A stretch of 64,000 nt of DNA, from contig NC_134029.1 of assembly GCF_964204645.1 (NCBI RefSeq), forward strand, positions 398,501 to 462,500, in the 5' to 3' direction. The DNA comes from Tubulanus polymorphus (lineage: Eukaryota; Nemertea; Palaeonemertea; Tubulaniformes; Tubulanidae). A program made the translations under genes and the position numbers. The notes under the pieces were generated by a model. It saw only the letters and a program-made list of their open reading frames with translations. It did no database searches and was not told the origin of the DNA. Shown one piece after another: positions 13,074-28,000 of this stretch. The first letter of the stretch is position 1, and each line of letters begins with the position of its first letter.

Positions 13074-16000
13074 CATACCAGGGAGGTGGATCCCAACATC
13101 ATCATCAGTTGAAAACAGAGGACATCACTTCAATAGATCACCTATAACATCACCTCTTTCACTCATTCAAGCATCATCTCTCACTAGCATCTAGCATTTA
13201 TATTTTCAACATCACCAGCTGTGAACTGAGCTCATCACTTCAATAGATGATCAAATGAAATTGTTTCAATCAATCGCTGTCACAACAAGTTGAAGCTAAT
13301 TACGAAACAGACCTCAGGGCTCAGAGGAGGTCAGGGAGGGGGAGGCGTGCATCAGGTAAATCTGCCACATCATTTACCGCAGAAATTATCAACTAATTAA
13401 AACAACACTACTTCTCTCAGAGGAGGTCAGGCCACCTCCCTCAGAGGAGCGCTAATAACCTCCCCAGACTATTGAGTAAGGAATCATCCATCTCTTCAAG
13501 CTTGTTACACTCTATCTATCTCTTCTCTCTCTTTCATCTGTCATCAGGTTCTTTTCATTTTCTATCAATAAATTCCTGTTAAACTGGTTGTATCAATAGA
13601 TCCTATTGATCTATATCGATTTCATTGATTTGAGGATGAGTTTGATTGGTTCAGTTGATTCTATCTGCCTCCGGAACTGATCGCGATAAAAACCAATCAG
13701 AATTACAAATTAAATTCTTCAACTCTCACCGGGATTCCTAAACCTCTTTAATACAGCGGTTCGAGGCTCACATCCAAAAAACACATCTCCCAACATTCAA
13801 TCTGAACGTTGATTAAATTCCACAACTTGTATAGTCTGGAGTACAACAATAGACTCTGCTCAATATTGAATCCAATTCAGAGATAACTGTTCAACTCAGC
13901 TATTTGTTGAAATATTATGACTTGAGCGGAGTCTACTGTACCATCCAACTCAGATATCACTCTCAAGTCAAAAGATCCGACTTGAGCGGAGTCTACTGTA
14001 CCATCCAACTCAGATATCACTCTCAAGTCAAAAGATCAGACTTGAGCGGAGTCTACTGTATCATCCAACTCAGATATCACTCTCAAGTCAAAAGATCAGA
14101 CTTGAGCGGAGTCTACTGTACCATCCAACTCAGATATCACTCTCAAGTCAAAAGATCAGACTTGAGCGGAGTCTACTGTACCATCCAACTCAGATATCAC
14201 TCTCAAGTCAAAAGATCAGACTTGAGCGGAGTCTACTGTACCATCCAACTCAGATATCACTCTCAAGTCAAAAGACCTGAAGTGGGACAAATTCTGGGCA
14301 GAATGTAGATTTTGAACTTGAGTTTCAGGTTTCTATAGAGATTGATGAACTGTGGTTGAGTGTCTCACACAGAGTGTCTCACACAGAGTGTCTCACACAG
14401 AGTGTCGCCGAGTGTCACAGAGTGTTACGGATTGTGATGTGAATTCTATAATCATTAACACATGTTCATATAAAACAATGCACACAGTAAGAGATTCCTC
14501 TTAGGGCAGAACGGTCGCGTAAATAACCATAGTACGATATCTATCTGATAATAGTACGATCTCAATTACTTCATTTTATCTAGAAATTTGTCAGAATAGT
14601 GGATCAGTCTATTTCATATTATCAATTATGCATGATTCAATCTGATTCACAGGGAGACTAAATAGCGAAATAATTCATATCAGTTTTAATAGATCAGAGC
14701 ATCCCGCACTCCATAAATCTAAATATTTAGCAGATTTAATATTGGTAGAAAACCCCCGGAGAGTAATTTACAGAGAGACGGTAAGGCTATAGATTATACC
14801 ACGCTGAAATCATATTGTTGTATTTGTCTAATATTTGGTAGAAATACTATAAATTATAGGGTTCCGGATGATAACTATTAAAGCCTAGCTTTTACCAAGT
14901 TTTCCATTCATTAGTCCGGTCCTATCTGTTCAACGAAACACACTGATTTACAGTAGACATCGGTCGGTCTGATCCAGTTCTATCCAGACTAAACCGGGCA
15001 TTGAACTCGACGGTCAGGAAAAAACTGGGCAAGAATCCTTCACCCGTAATACATACATCAATGTATACTGATAAGCCATTTCTCTCTCAAGAGAGCTGGA
15101 GAGAGGGAGGAGAGAAAGAGAGAGGGAGGGAGAGAGTGGGAGGGAGGGAGGGAGAGAGGGAGAGAGAGAGGGAGAGAGGGAGGGAGGGAGAGAGAGAGAG
15201 GGGGGGGTCACTGTGTAAGCTGCAGTAATTTGTCAATATTCAATATAAAACTGATGTTTTCCGATGTTGGTTTTTATTTGATGTCAAAACCAATTTGTCG
15301 TCATTTTCTCCGGAGATTTTAATAAATCTCGACACACAGACACATACAGTAAAACCCTCACTAGCCACAGTCGGATTTCTCGTGGGTATTGCGATAAGAG
15401 CAAATGGATTTATGATTAACCCTTTCCCTCGCGTCGTATGTCAATAATCTCTAGCGATATATTTGATTGATTTCTATTGATTTTTCAGTGATTAGTGATA
15501 CATATAAGACTCCCTTCACTGCTGACCGATGATTTGTTATATCTGACGAATAGAATTGCTATTTTTCTGGTTCATTAGTTTCATTCGTAAATTTCTTCTC
15601 GTTTCAAATAGTAGCAGCGCTACAGAACTTCAACATTGTTTGCGTTGTTATATAAACGCTTACTATATTATAAGAATGAATTAAGTATGATAAAGTATGA
15701 CATGGTATAAGTTGTTAGTATATTATAGGTAGTGAATTGCTGACTGTATCGGTGAAAGGAGACAGCGGATGCACTAACCGGTATCAATTGAGAATGTCTT
15801 CAGATCAGAGAGAAACCTTGAATATTATCGATTCACAGATCACATTATTCTATACACTGAGATATATATGTATGAAACTACATAGACTGTGACTCGGTAT
15901 CAGTAACAGTCAGAGAGAAAAAACACATCCCTCACCATCTTTACCTATTGAATTACAAACATTTACGAAATGACAAATAACTGATATAGACAAGGAGTTG

Positions 16001-19000
16001 ACACCAGTTTATAAGAGACCACATGTAGACAAGTGATGTAAAATATGGAAACCCAGACTCACTCACAAACCAACACAATTCATGCTTGAAATGTACAGAT
16101 TAGTTAGAAATGGAGAGTTGAGACCCTCTCACTTCCCCTCACCTCACCTCACTACATGGATACCCCCTCACCTCACCTCACTACCCGGATACCCTCTCGA
16201 CTCCCCTCACTACCCGGATACCCTCTCACCTCCCCTCACTCTAGATACAGACTTCAGCTCAGTTTTATTAGGTGATGATATATATTTGTAGAGACAGGTC
16301 TCGCTGATGGCAATACCATTAATACACATTAAACCATACTGGATGAGACACAGGTCAAATGATAAAACCCTCCCCATCTGAGAGGGGGGGGGGGAGAGAG
16401 GGGACTGAGATAGTTTATGGGTATTGATATCAAACAGATGGATGAAATAATGGGATAGAACGCAGTATAGTTTACTGAGGTAATAGCCCATAACAGACAA
16501 TCTACTGACTGACCACTGATACTGACCAATGACTGACCACTTACTTATCAAACTGACCACTTATGGGTGCTACTGACCAATGAGGTAATGACCGCTGATA
16601 GGTGGTGCTGACCGTTGACCAGTTGTACTGACCGCTGACAGGTGGTGCTGACCACTGACCAGTTGTTCTGGGCCTACTGACCACTGACTGAACCTACTGA
16701 CCACTGATGAATGGTATTGACCACTGACTGGACCTAATGACCAGTGATTACAGGGTAGAACTCGCTTTCTGGTTCAGACATTTCTTTCTTTTTTCACGTT
16801 ATATCATTCACTGTGAGACTACAATCTCTCTCTCTCTCTGTCTCCCTCTCTCCCTCTCTCCCTCTCTCCCTCTCTCCCTCTCTCCCTCTCTCCCTCTCTC
16901 CCTCTCTCCCTCTCTCCCTCTCTCTCTCTCTCTCTGTCTCTCTCTCTGTCTCTGGTGGTGAGGTTTGTTTCAATATGAACACTGTGTAAACACTTCAATA
17001 AAATCATTTTCTATCGATTTGTGTAAAACTAATTCCAACAAATGACGATCAAGTGAGCAGGGTTTCTATGATTACAGCAGTTATACCATTAAACCAAACC
17101 ATTCTTAGCTTGAGATCTAAACTGATTGTCTGGTTATCCAGTTACCGGGGGTCATCTATCGGAGTATAAACCATCAATTCTTTAATCTATCTTTCAATCT
17201 AACATTTTGTATCGGTCCCTCGATATCGCTAATTCATTCACGTAGAAATAATTAAAATTGATTCCAGTTTTATGAGTGTCATTAATTAACTATGAGCTCA
17301 CACAGTCTTGTGGATTTTATGAGCTAAAAACACATTTAGGGTAGAAACCGATATTCATGTTTCCCGAAGGGGTCTCAATATTATGATTAGTCAATAATGA
17401 AAGCATTGACTTCATTGATGTGAGGTTTGTTTAGTTCGTCCCAGGAAACAAAAGTTAATACAAGTTGTTAAGAAGTTGAAGTCCGAGAGGGGGATGGATG
17501 TGTATATTCACTTTAGAGTCCATGATCAGATACAGGGTATCAATCAAAAAATACTTTTCCCACACAATGGCATCATGTGTGGACTGACACAAGGACTGGA
17601 GGTTTTATATAGGAAGCAAAGGGCAGAGACTCCGGATAATCAGCATTATGAGGGTTTTAGACTTTAATGATTGCAGGGACATATTCCAGAATATGGTTTC
17701 CATACCAGCCATTGGACTGGTTCCCTTACCAGCCATTGGACTCACTCCATTACCAGATATGGGATTTACTTTCTTGTTAGAAATAAATCCCATATCTGAA
17801 ACCAATATTCAGTAAATAGTGTGAACTAATAAACCAACACTTCCCCAGGAGAGTGAGAGGAGAGTGAGAGCAGAGTGAGAGGAGAGTGAGAGCATGTTTA
17901 TCAATCTGTGACCCCTCCCTAAAGCCTGAAGGGAAATACTGAACAATGTTTATCAATCTCTGATTTCAACCACTATTCATTCATTACTGATTGATGTATT
18001 GAATTTCCCCCCCAGAATTTGCAGAAATGTTGTTATTGTTTTCACAGTTACACAGTCCTGTAGATACAGTACAGTAGTTATATACAATCAAACTAATTAT
18101 TGTGTTTATTGCACTGTTGAATGATGTGTACACAAATTAGCTAAAAATATGTCATCATTTATACAAGAAAACAGTATAGATATTGAAGTCATTTCGTGCC
18201 TGTTGACCAATCAGCATTGATATCTGAGCCTGTTGACCAATCAGCATTGATATCTGAGCCTGTTGACCAATCAGCATGGATATCTGACCCTGTTGACCAA
18301 TCAGCATTGATATCTGAGCCTGTTGACCAATCAGCATTGATATCTGAGCCTGTTGACCAATCAGCATTGACTGAGCCTGTCGACCAATCACTACCCTCAT
18401 TATTCAGTATATAAATGCAGTAGTGTCTGACTAAGTCTTCAGTATCTTTGAATTATTTTTAGGAATTAAAAATATCTTCCTCAGAACAGAACAGAACTGA
18501 TTGTTGTAACATGAAAGAATTTCTAAACAACGAACGATAAATGGTTTAACTGTAAAACCACCGGTGGGAGGAACAACAGCTTCCTGAGATTCCTGACAGA
18601 AACAAAGTTTACTGAAAGATTTACAGCTGTTTTTACATTTTCAACAAAGTTCTCACGAGTTCAAAATATATCAACATTCGATGCGCGCAGGATTGATTGA
18701 ATACGTGACGTGAGCTGATTAAAACAACACTGATGAGAAAACTAGTGAATTATTTACGGCAGAAAGAAAATTAACAAAAAATGTGTCGTAATACGACAAC
18801 CGGTGACCTGCATGTATTCAGCGGTGCGTACAAAACAACGGAATAGTCTATTCAGAATTCATCGAATTCTATATCAATTGAAATCATATTTATTATTGCA
18901 CAGTCCCTTGTTAAAATAAACAGAATTCTGTAATATTTGACTCGGAGCTTTCCGGTTAAACAGTGTTATATGAGCTAAAACTATAAGGACGTTTTTTACC

Positions 19001-22000
19001 TGTAGTTCTCGAGCTAAACTATGAAGATCCTCATTATCTGTATCCTCTGAGAATGACATATTTCTCCTCCATTCTAATCCATCACGAAACAACGCTTTAT
19101 AATTAAACACATTTCTCTAAATCTCAAATCTACGTTACACAGATAATCAATATCAGTTGAATCTGATAAAACGTTAGTATTTCAGCCCTCAGACGTCGAC
19201 GACAACACCTCGTCACGTCCCGAGTGTTTATCTTTTATAATATAGAAATCCGATTCAGATCAGATGTGATCTACATTCATCATCAGTTTCTCTACATTTT
19301 ATCCTGCACTTAATCATACCTCAACAGATTCATTATCAAATTAACTTCTCTAAACACAATCAGTAATCAGTGATTAACAGCAGCAGCAGCAGCAGTAGCA
19401 GCAGCAGTAGCAGCTAATTGTCTACGTGAAATTAAACCCTGAAATATTCACATCATCCTGTTTTCAAATTGATCTTCGCGCACACTCCACTCTCTGAATT
19501 GTCGTATGGTTGTAATTGCCACCTCTAACAACACAGAACAACATCAAATAGTTCTGTTCCATTTCACATTAATTACTGCATTTGGTTCCTGATTGTTAGA
19601 TGTATTTCCTGTAATTCTGTTCCTAGCAGCCGCAGCAGCAGCAGCAGCACCATCAGCGGTAACTGTGGTAGCTGTAAGACTGACTGAACTCTGCTACAGT
19701 GAGAGCGATGTTGCTGCTGCTGCTGCTGCTGCTGCTGTCGCTGTCGTATTGACACCTATAATGTATTGATACTAAACACTTGTGTGTGAAACTAGAAATA
19801 AATTCCACCAATTAATGAATTACTAGTTATTAGTATTAACGATCCTCACTCGCCACAGTAGACTAATGTTTGATCAATGATTGATTGATTGATTGATTGA
19901 TGTATGAGTTATCATTAATCACTACTTGACATCAATCTCTTCAATCTCTCTTTCCCTCTCACTCTCTCTTTCCCTCTCTCTTTCCCTCTCCCTCTTCCTC
20001 TTCCACTCTCCTTCCCTGTCTCCCTCTCCCTCTCCCTTTCTCTCTCCCTCTCCCTCTCCCTCTCTCTCTCCTCTATCTACTCTCTCTCATCAATCGCTAA
20101 CCCCTCTTTCACTCCCTTATACAAATTTCGTGATTGCCAATATTAGATTAAGAGATGATGTCATTGAACTGAAGAGGACCAAATTCTATCCATCAATAAT
20201 TATAAATCTTAATGAACACTACACAACACTCACTCATTCACTTATTCCACTAAATAGCACTTACGGCGTACAGACAGACAGATAGTCGAGAGCTGTGCAG
20301 TTTTTAATGATTAACTCATCAAATTCTTTCGACGAATTCATAAATAACCAATAACTTCAGCAGCAGATGAAGAATGAATAAGCTCAGACAAGAGAGATCG
20401 GACCTAGGGTTAGTTGTAGGGTAGTGTTGAAATACGTATATCCCATATACTGTAAAAGACATGAAGTAGATATCAATATCACTCTCACTCAGTGAAATAT
20501 CATCACTGTTTGAGATATAACTCACAGCGAGAGAGATTACTCTCAATATCTCCACTATATCACAGTGAGTAATTGATATCGTATTCACATCACAATTCTA
20601 TCACGTTAGAAACGTGTTCAGAATCAGCATCTTATAAACATTATACACTATATACCTTCTTCAATAATCCATAATTTATCACCTCACCCAACCCCCACCC
20701 ACCCCCACTAATAATCCATACTGTATCACCCCACCCACCCCCACTAATAATCCATACTGTATCACTCTACCCATCCCCCACCCACCCCCACTAATAATCC
20801 ATACTGTATCACCCTACCCATCCCCCACCCACCCCCACTAATAATCCATACTGTATCACCCTACCCATCCCCCCCACCCCCACTAATAATCCATACTGTA
20901 TCACCTCACCCAACCCCCACCCACCCCCACTAATAATCCATACAGTATTAACCCCTGTCAGACTGACACACAGCTCATTATCAAATCTCTTATTGTTTCT
21001 TGGCGTCAGAAATGTACAGGGAGAGGGAGAGAGGGGGAGAGTGACGGGACCCACTGACCGACTGGCTGATATCTGATTTGTCTTCAATCAGAGTTTATAA
21101 GACAAAACCTCTCAGTAGAATCAACAGACATCTCACACAAGACAAACACATTAGTGAATTGAGTATGAATTCATTCTCCCCTCATTAGACACGACCCGTG
21201 AGGGCAACCACCACATCATGGTTTATTCAGATTTCTGCCCAAAGCAGTTGATCAGAATTCAGGAGTCACAGAGCTACTGAGTGTGATTCCAGTAGAAATA
21301 ATAACCGCAAGACAATAAGTCATAGACATACTACGATGAATCCTAGTTAGAATCATCAGCTATACCACGAGGAATCCTAGTTAGAATCATCAGCTATACC
21401 ACGAGGAATCCTAGTTAGAATCATCAGCTATACCACGAGGAATCCTAGTTAGAATCATCAGCTATACCAAGAGGAATCCTAGTTAGAATCATCAGCTATA
21501 CCACGAGGAATCCTAGTTAGAATCATCAGCTATACCACGAGGAATCCTAGCTAGAATCATCAGCTATACCACGAGGAATCCTAGTTAGAATCATCAGCTA
21601 TACCACGAGGAATCCTAGTTAGAATCATCAGCTATACCACGAGGAATCCTAGTTAGAATCATCAGCTATACCACGAGGAATCCTAGTTAGACTCATCAGC
21701 TATACTACGATGAATCCTAGTTAGAATCATCAGCTATACCACGAGGAATCCTAGTTAGAATCATCAGCTATACCACGAGGAATCCTAGTTAGAATCATCA
21801 GCTATACCACTAGGAATGCTAGTTAGAATCATCAGCTATACCACGAGGAATCCTAGCTAGAATCATCAGCTATACCACAAGGAATCCTAGTTAGAATCAT
21901 CAGCTATACCACGAGGAATCCTAGTTAGAATCATCAGCTATACCACGAGGAATCCTAGTTAGAATCATCAGCTATACCACGAGGAATCCTAGTTAGAATC

Positions 22001-25000
22001 ATCAGCTATACCACGAGGAATCCTAGTTAGAATCATCAGCTATACCAGGAGGAATCCTAGTTAGAATCATCAGCTATACCATGAGGAATCCTAGTTAGAA
22101 TCATCAGCTATACCACAAAGAATCCTAGCTAGAATCATCAGAGATACCCACGAGGAGCCCCAGCTAAATACATTTCGGAAGGAACCTTCACCCCTAAAAA
22201 CAATATCTCTCCTCCTGAACACAACAAGAAAATCAAAAAGTCAGACAGAATTTCAAACAAATAAATCTCTGAAATAGAAATATTGAATAAATATTGATAC
22301 AAAACGTGCTTGAGATAAAACTATAAACTGTGCTTAGGTAAATAGAGAATAGATAGCAGCTACAGCAGCTACAGCAGCAGCAGCTACGGCAGCGGCACCA
22401 GCAGCAGTAGCAGCAGCAGCTACCTACTGCAGCAGACCCAGTTTCAAACTCAACCCAGATAGCTGTGAAATGAGAGTTTTAAATATTACTTTGATAACTG
22501 GGAGTTGGAAAAGCTTGAATGATTTAGGTTTCTTTGATTGTGAACTATTCCTCCATTTCCAGTTTCTAGGTAGAGTAAAACATGTCTGTAATAGCCCAAT
22601 AAATATCAACAATAAGATTACAAAATAGCGAGACAGATAAAAACATAGAACTACAGTCACATGCCACAGTATCCTATCACTGGATATTCCGTTTTAATTG
22701 AACAAGGGTTCGTGAAATGTTGAAGCTTAAAACGATGAAAATGTTTGAATTGATGTCTACATTGAAACCAAAATTTGAGTTAAAACTTTTCCACGCAACT
22801 GGACTCAGTTTCACAACAAAGATTAGTCTAAAATTAACAAAGTTAGAGCTTTCAAATAAATGTTATTTATTCTAAATCAGTTTTACTTTATAGTTTGCAT
22901 TTGTAGGATTAAATGGATTAAAGACTTAATCCTCTTTGGTAAAACTGGGTCAAACGGAATGAAGCTGATCTGCGCGTGAAGGATACACTGGCAATGGAGT
23001 CTGATTCTACCACCATACTAGTTTCTAGTTAAGATACGTAGAATTAAATTTAAAAATATTTTTTACTTCACTTTCTTTCTTATGACCGACTCGCGGTAAA
23101 GTAAAGAATTTCTTGTGAGTTGGAGATTTCTGTAAATAATCAATGATCAATTCATTAATTGTTTGTAATAAAAATTTGATTAAATAATAAATTATACCAA
23201 TGATTCAAAAACATTTTCCAGATATTTTTTTCATAATGCAAAATTGAATGTAATATACATGAGTGAAATGTATGTGAATTGGTCCATTCTGATGTGAATG
23301 TTAGCATAAGGCCGACCAATAGTGACAAAACGTTCAATCTAAATTCCCTTCTAAAGGTTGTAATGTGAAAACTAATGATTACTGATGATATGCAAATTTA
23401 TTCAGTTATAAATAAGCAAATCTAATTACTAGAATTTGGGTCTGATTAGAAACACTTTGAATCAGAGACTGATTGTCATTGAATAGAGACAGTTACCACA
23501 CCTGACTGGTCACCACACAGTTCACTGGTCACCACTGACCATTGCACAAACCTTCAAACCCTATCAGTCACTAGAGCTCAGTGGTCTAGAGGTTAGGACA
23601 GTGGACTGACAAGTGAGAGACCCCGGTTCAAATCCCAGTGGGGTCAGGATCTAGGGTTAGGGTTACAGACTTAGGGTTAGGGTTATTGACCTAGGGTTAG
23701 GGTTAGTGGTCACCAAGGGTTGGTTGGGGGGCCTTTTACTACGATTATTTTTGAATTTTTTTTTAAGTTGAAAGTTGACCTAAAAGTTATATTTGGGGGA
23801 CATTTTTTTGCTGCCCTGATTTACATCAATGGGGAAGTCAATATTTCAATTCATTCGAACACAAACAATTCACTGGTAACTCTCTATCCTGAAGGATTTA
23901 AATCACCTGTAGTGAATGAGGATGGTTTTAGTGTTCAGCTTCTCCAGCAGATGGCAACATGATAGTGAAACTGAGAGATTAGTGTCAGTTTTATCTGACA
24001 GAGAGCAGCACTGTTTGTGTAACACCTGCCGCAGGTGCCTGGATTCTGTACCTGTCACATACCAGGGCACTAAAAACTTTTACCACAATGATGATATATC
24101 AAATTCATTTGTGAGATTATGATATTTCCAAATGTTTCAGTATAGGAATGGGAATTCTTTTCTCAAAAATCTCTGATTTTCAAATAATCTGTGAATGATT
24201 TAGAGATCTGAGACATATGATTTGACGAAGTCACGAAGTAACAGATTGTGAGAATGTCAGAATTTATTTTCCAGAATTCAGTCTCAAAACATTATTTAAT
24301 AATGATTATGAACTGAAACCATGAGAAATTAATTATAATTTCTAAAATCTAATTCTGACAATGAGGGTTACATTGAGATAAGGGCGGTTTATACCCGCAT
24401 GGTGGGCAGGGGGTAACAGGGTGTTTAATACCCGGGGATGAGGGATGACCAGGGGGGACGGGGTGTTTGATACCCGGGGATGAGGGGTGACAGGTGTTTG
24501 ATACCCGGGGATGAGGGGTGACAGGTGTTTGATACCTGGGGAGAGGGGTGACAGGGTGTTTAACCCCCCGGGGTAGAGGAGTGAGTACTTACGGTAGTTG
24601 TGTGCTCATCAGTTGCTATTCCACTATCGACATCATTTCCTGTATCTTCCTTCTCGTTTTTGTCCTCTTTTTCCTCTAATGATTGTTGCGGTAACATCCC
24701 CGGATCGCTGAAACTGCGTTCGTTTTGAAACGCTCTATTTCTATCGGACTCTGATCCGGCACCAGTCCCAGACGCACCCTTCTGATCGGTCGAATCAAAC
24801 AGTTTATCGAACTGTTTTTCCTCATCTGTAACGTTGCCGTTTTTTAACTCATCCACCGCGCTTTCGCTTTGTTGTTTTTTCAGGTTTTTTTCGGCCGAAC
24901 GTTCGCGACTTTTCGACCGGATTTTCTTCAATTTACGGAAGCTGTTTAGGACTTTTTTACGGCGTTTAGTGCTGGTTTCCGGGTCGGCTTTCCCGGCGGT

Positions 25001-28000
25001 TGTAAGATCGGACGAACTCGCTGATTTACGATCGATACTGTCATCTTTCTTTACAGCTGAAAAAATTACAACTCAAAATAATTAATTTTTCACAACGTCA
25101 GAATTTGTTTTTCAAATCTAAAAACGTCAAAATCATGTTCCATAAACATTTCAATTCTTGGGTCAGACTTTTTTTACAACTGAAAATGAAATAATCATTA
25201 ATTTTCACAAGCTAGAAAATTCTAAAATACATTCATTAGTTGAAATTTCAAAATCACAAACTCCTAAAATAGTTATTTCTAGTATTTTTGAAGTGAATGA
25301 TGAATCAAAATTGTGTGATTTGTTTTCGTCGCTCGAAGGTGAATCAAAATATAAAACATACTGCCCGATTCTTCAGGAACTTTCTCCAAGTTGTTTCCGG
25401 CAGAATCTGCTCCTAAATTCTCCTCCTCAGTCATTATCAATTAATAATCTTATCCTTAATCGATGTAGATATCCGTAGAATATAGGAATGAGAAGGATAG
25501 ATTGAGAGAGGTGTAACACGTCTGTAGTCAGTCAGTCAGTCAGTCAGGTCGTGGTCCGGACCTGACAGGGATTGGTAGTTACTGGATATTAATGTTAATT
25601 CCATGCATCATATGGAACATATATCCTTTATTTTACGATCCAGGTTTCAACAACTGTTTCCACTCTCTCTAAAATCTATACTTTTTTATTCCTGTTTTAT
25701 TAAAGCTCTCATTGTTTTGAATATTTCAAAATTCTCCGGATTCGTTTGGGGAATGTTTTTAGTTTAGAAAATGCGACTTCAGAACAAACTTCTATTCGTT
25801 TGGGGAATGTTTTTAGTTTAGAAAATGCGACTTCAGAACAAACTTCTATTCGTTTGGGGAATGTTTTTAGTTTAGTAAATGCGACTTGAGAACAAACTTC
25901 TATTCGTTTGGGGAATGTTTTTAGTTTAGAAAATGCGACTTCAGAACAAACTTCCATTCGTTTGGGGAATGTTTTTAGTTTAGAAAATGCGACCTCAGAA
26001 CAAACTTCTATTCGTTTGGGGAATGTTTTTAGTTTAGAAAATGCGACTTCAGAACAAACTTCTATTCGTTTGGGGAATGTTTTTAGTTTAGAAAATGCGA
26101 CTTCAGAACAAACTTCTATTCGTTTGGGGAATGTTTTTAGTTTAGGAATTGCGAGATGTCATATTAAACTTCTATCAGTGACTTAAACAGCAAAACATGA
26201 TTTATGTCAAATATCGAACTATCTATGAAATGTTATCACAAAAAATCATCATATTTAAAATAGGAATTTCCTCTAAGTTCATGAAGTGTACACAAAAATT
26301 ATTGCGCTGATTTTCGTGTACTTAAAATTTGTGTTCTGAACAAATTTAACCACGGAATTTCATGAGGGAAAAGTTTTTATAAATCTGTTCAAACAAAAAA
26401 TCTATAGTATAAGAATAATCAAGTATATTTAGTCATGTATGATCATGTGTGAGCCCCCCCCCCCTAATATTGAAAACAGTCTGATATCCATTCAATAAAT
26501 ATCTGATTAGACTTAGAATAGATAAATCAGATTAACATAAGATTTAACTGAATATATACAAACAGACCGCATTCAACAGGATACTGGTCAGTATTTGAAT
26601 GGTCAGTATTAGAGTGGTCAGTTCTATCTAATGAGTAATGAATATACACGGGAACGCGAATGTTACCAGGCACTTCTTATATTCAATAATAGTTTTTTAC
26701 GATGACGATGTCACAATACATCAAAATAAATTAATAATGCCCCGTGCACGTATTGTAATATGATGTAATTTACCCTTAGTCATCGTGACATAAAAAGCTG
26801 TTCGTCTCTAAATCCCTGCGAAACACAACAATCTAGTTTAAATCCGCGAATGACGTTGATTCGGCGTTATTTTGAATTCGTAGCCCGCACCGTCGACAGA
26901 ACTGTTCACTAATTACACGATATACTGAAAATCAGTGAAGCCAATAGAAACTGTAGCACATGGTTTTAACGTTTGAATATTTAAATGAAAACAGCTGCTT
27001 TTATACATTATAAACCCAAACCCCGAACCCTGATTCTAAACTTTATACATTAATATTCGTAGATACGTCATCGACGCAGCGCGAGTAAAAAACAAACATT
27101 CAATCGATGTTATATTATTCATCGAATGTCATATTGTAATAATTACAATCAGAAAACAATGAACAAATTCTCAGTGACAAAAATGCGCGATTAGTTTTAC
27201 AATTTCAGTATTTTTCAATTTATTAAATTTCTGATAGACAAAGAATACGAGAATCTAGTTCTACAGTGAGATTCAAGTGATTCCCGGCGCAACTGAATCA
27301 GATTCAAGTGATTCCCGATGCAACTGAATCAGATTCAAGTGATTCCCGGTGCAACTGAATCAGATTTGAGTGATTCCCGGTGCAACTGAATCGGATTCAA
27401 GTGATTCCCGATGCAACTGAATCAGATTTGAGTGATTTGCCGGTGTAACTGAATCAGATTCAAGTGATTCCCGGTGCAACTGAATCAGATTCAAGTGATT
27501 CCCGGTGCAACTGAATCCAGTTTCATGAAAAAATGTAATTTTTTAATCGATTCAAGATGAAACTAAATCATATCAACTTGTGTCAGATTTGTCAAAGTTG
27601 AAATGAATTGAATTTCTGTGTCGTCAGTCCGATCTCTAATACACTCTGTTCTGACAGAGATTGTATAGAATATATACATGTGTGAATTCTCTCGAGAAAT
27701 CTAGTTTTTCTGCATCCAATATTCCGAGCAGTAATTGATGGCAAAATACAATTTCTAGATTGAGTATTTTAGTTATAAATTGCCGGGAACTGAGCACTGA
27801 TATCGTGTGTTCGAATCTCTCCGGGGAGAGTTCAAATGTGCTTCCGTCAAATGGATAATACTTTTTATATAACACAGAACTACAGTTCACAAGATTCGTT
27901 GTTTTAACTACAAACAACAAACAGTAGTTCATAATTCCTCAACTGTAACAAGAAAATGCAAATATCTAGTGAGCAAAATATAGGGATTTTTGAATGACTT

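Noticed and set aside
20265..20345. Minus-strand exon ending at a gtaagt donor (MNSSKEFDEL...)
   Set aside because: It ends in phase 2, which does not fit the next MCTP exon, and no other partner is seen.
25709..26186. 18-residue repeat peptides open on both strands
   Set aside because: The 54-bp period is divisible by three; no start context, exon structure or composition of a gene.
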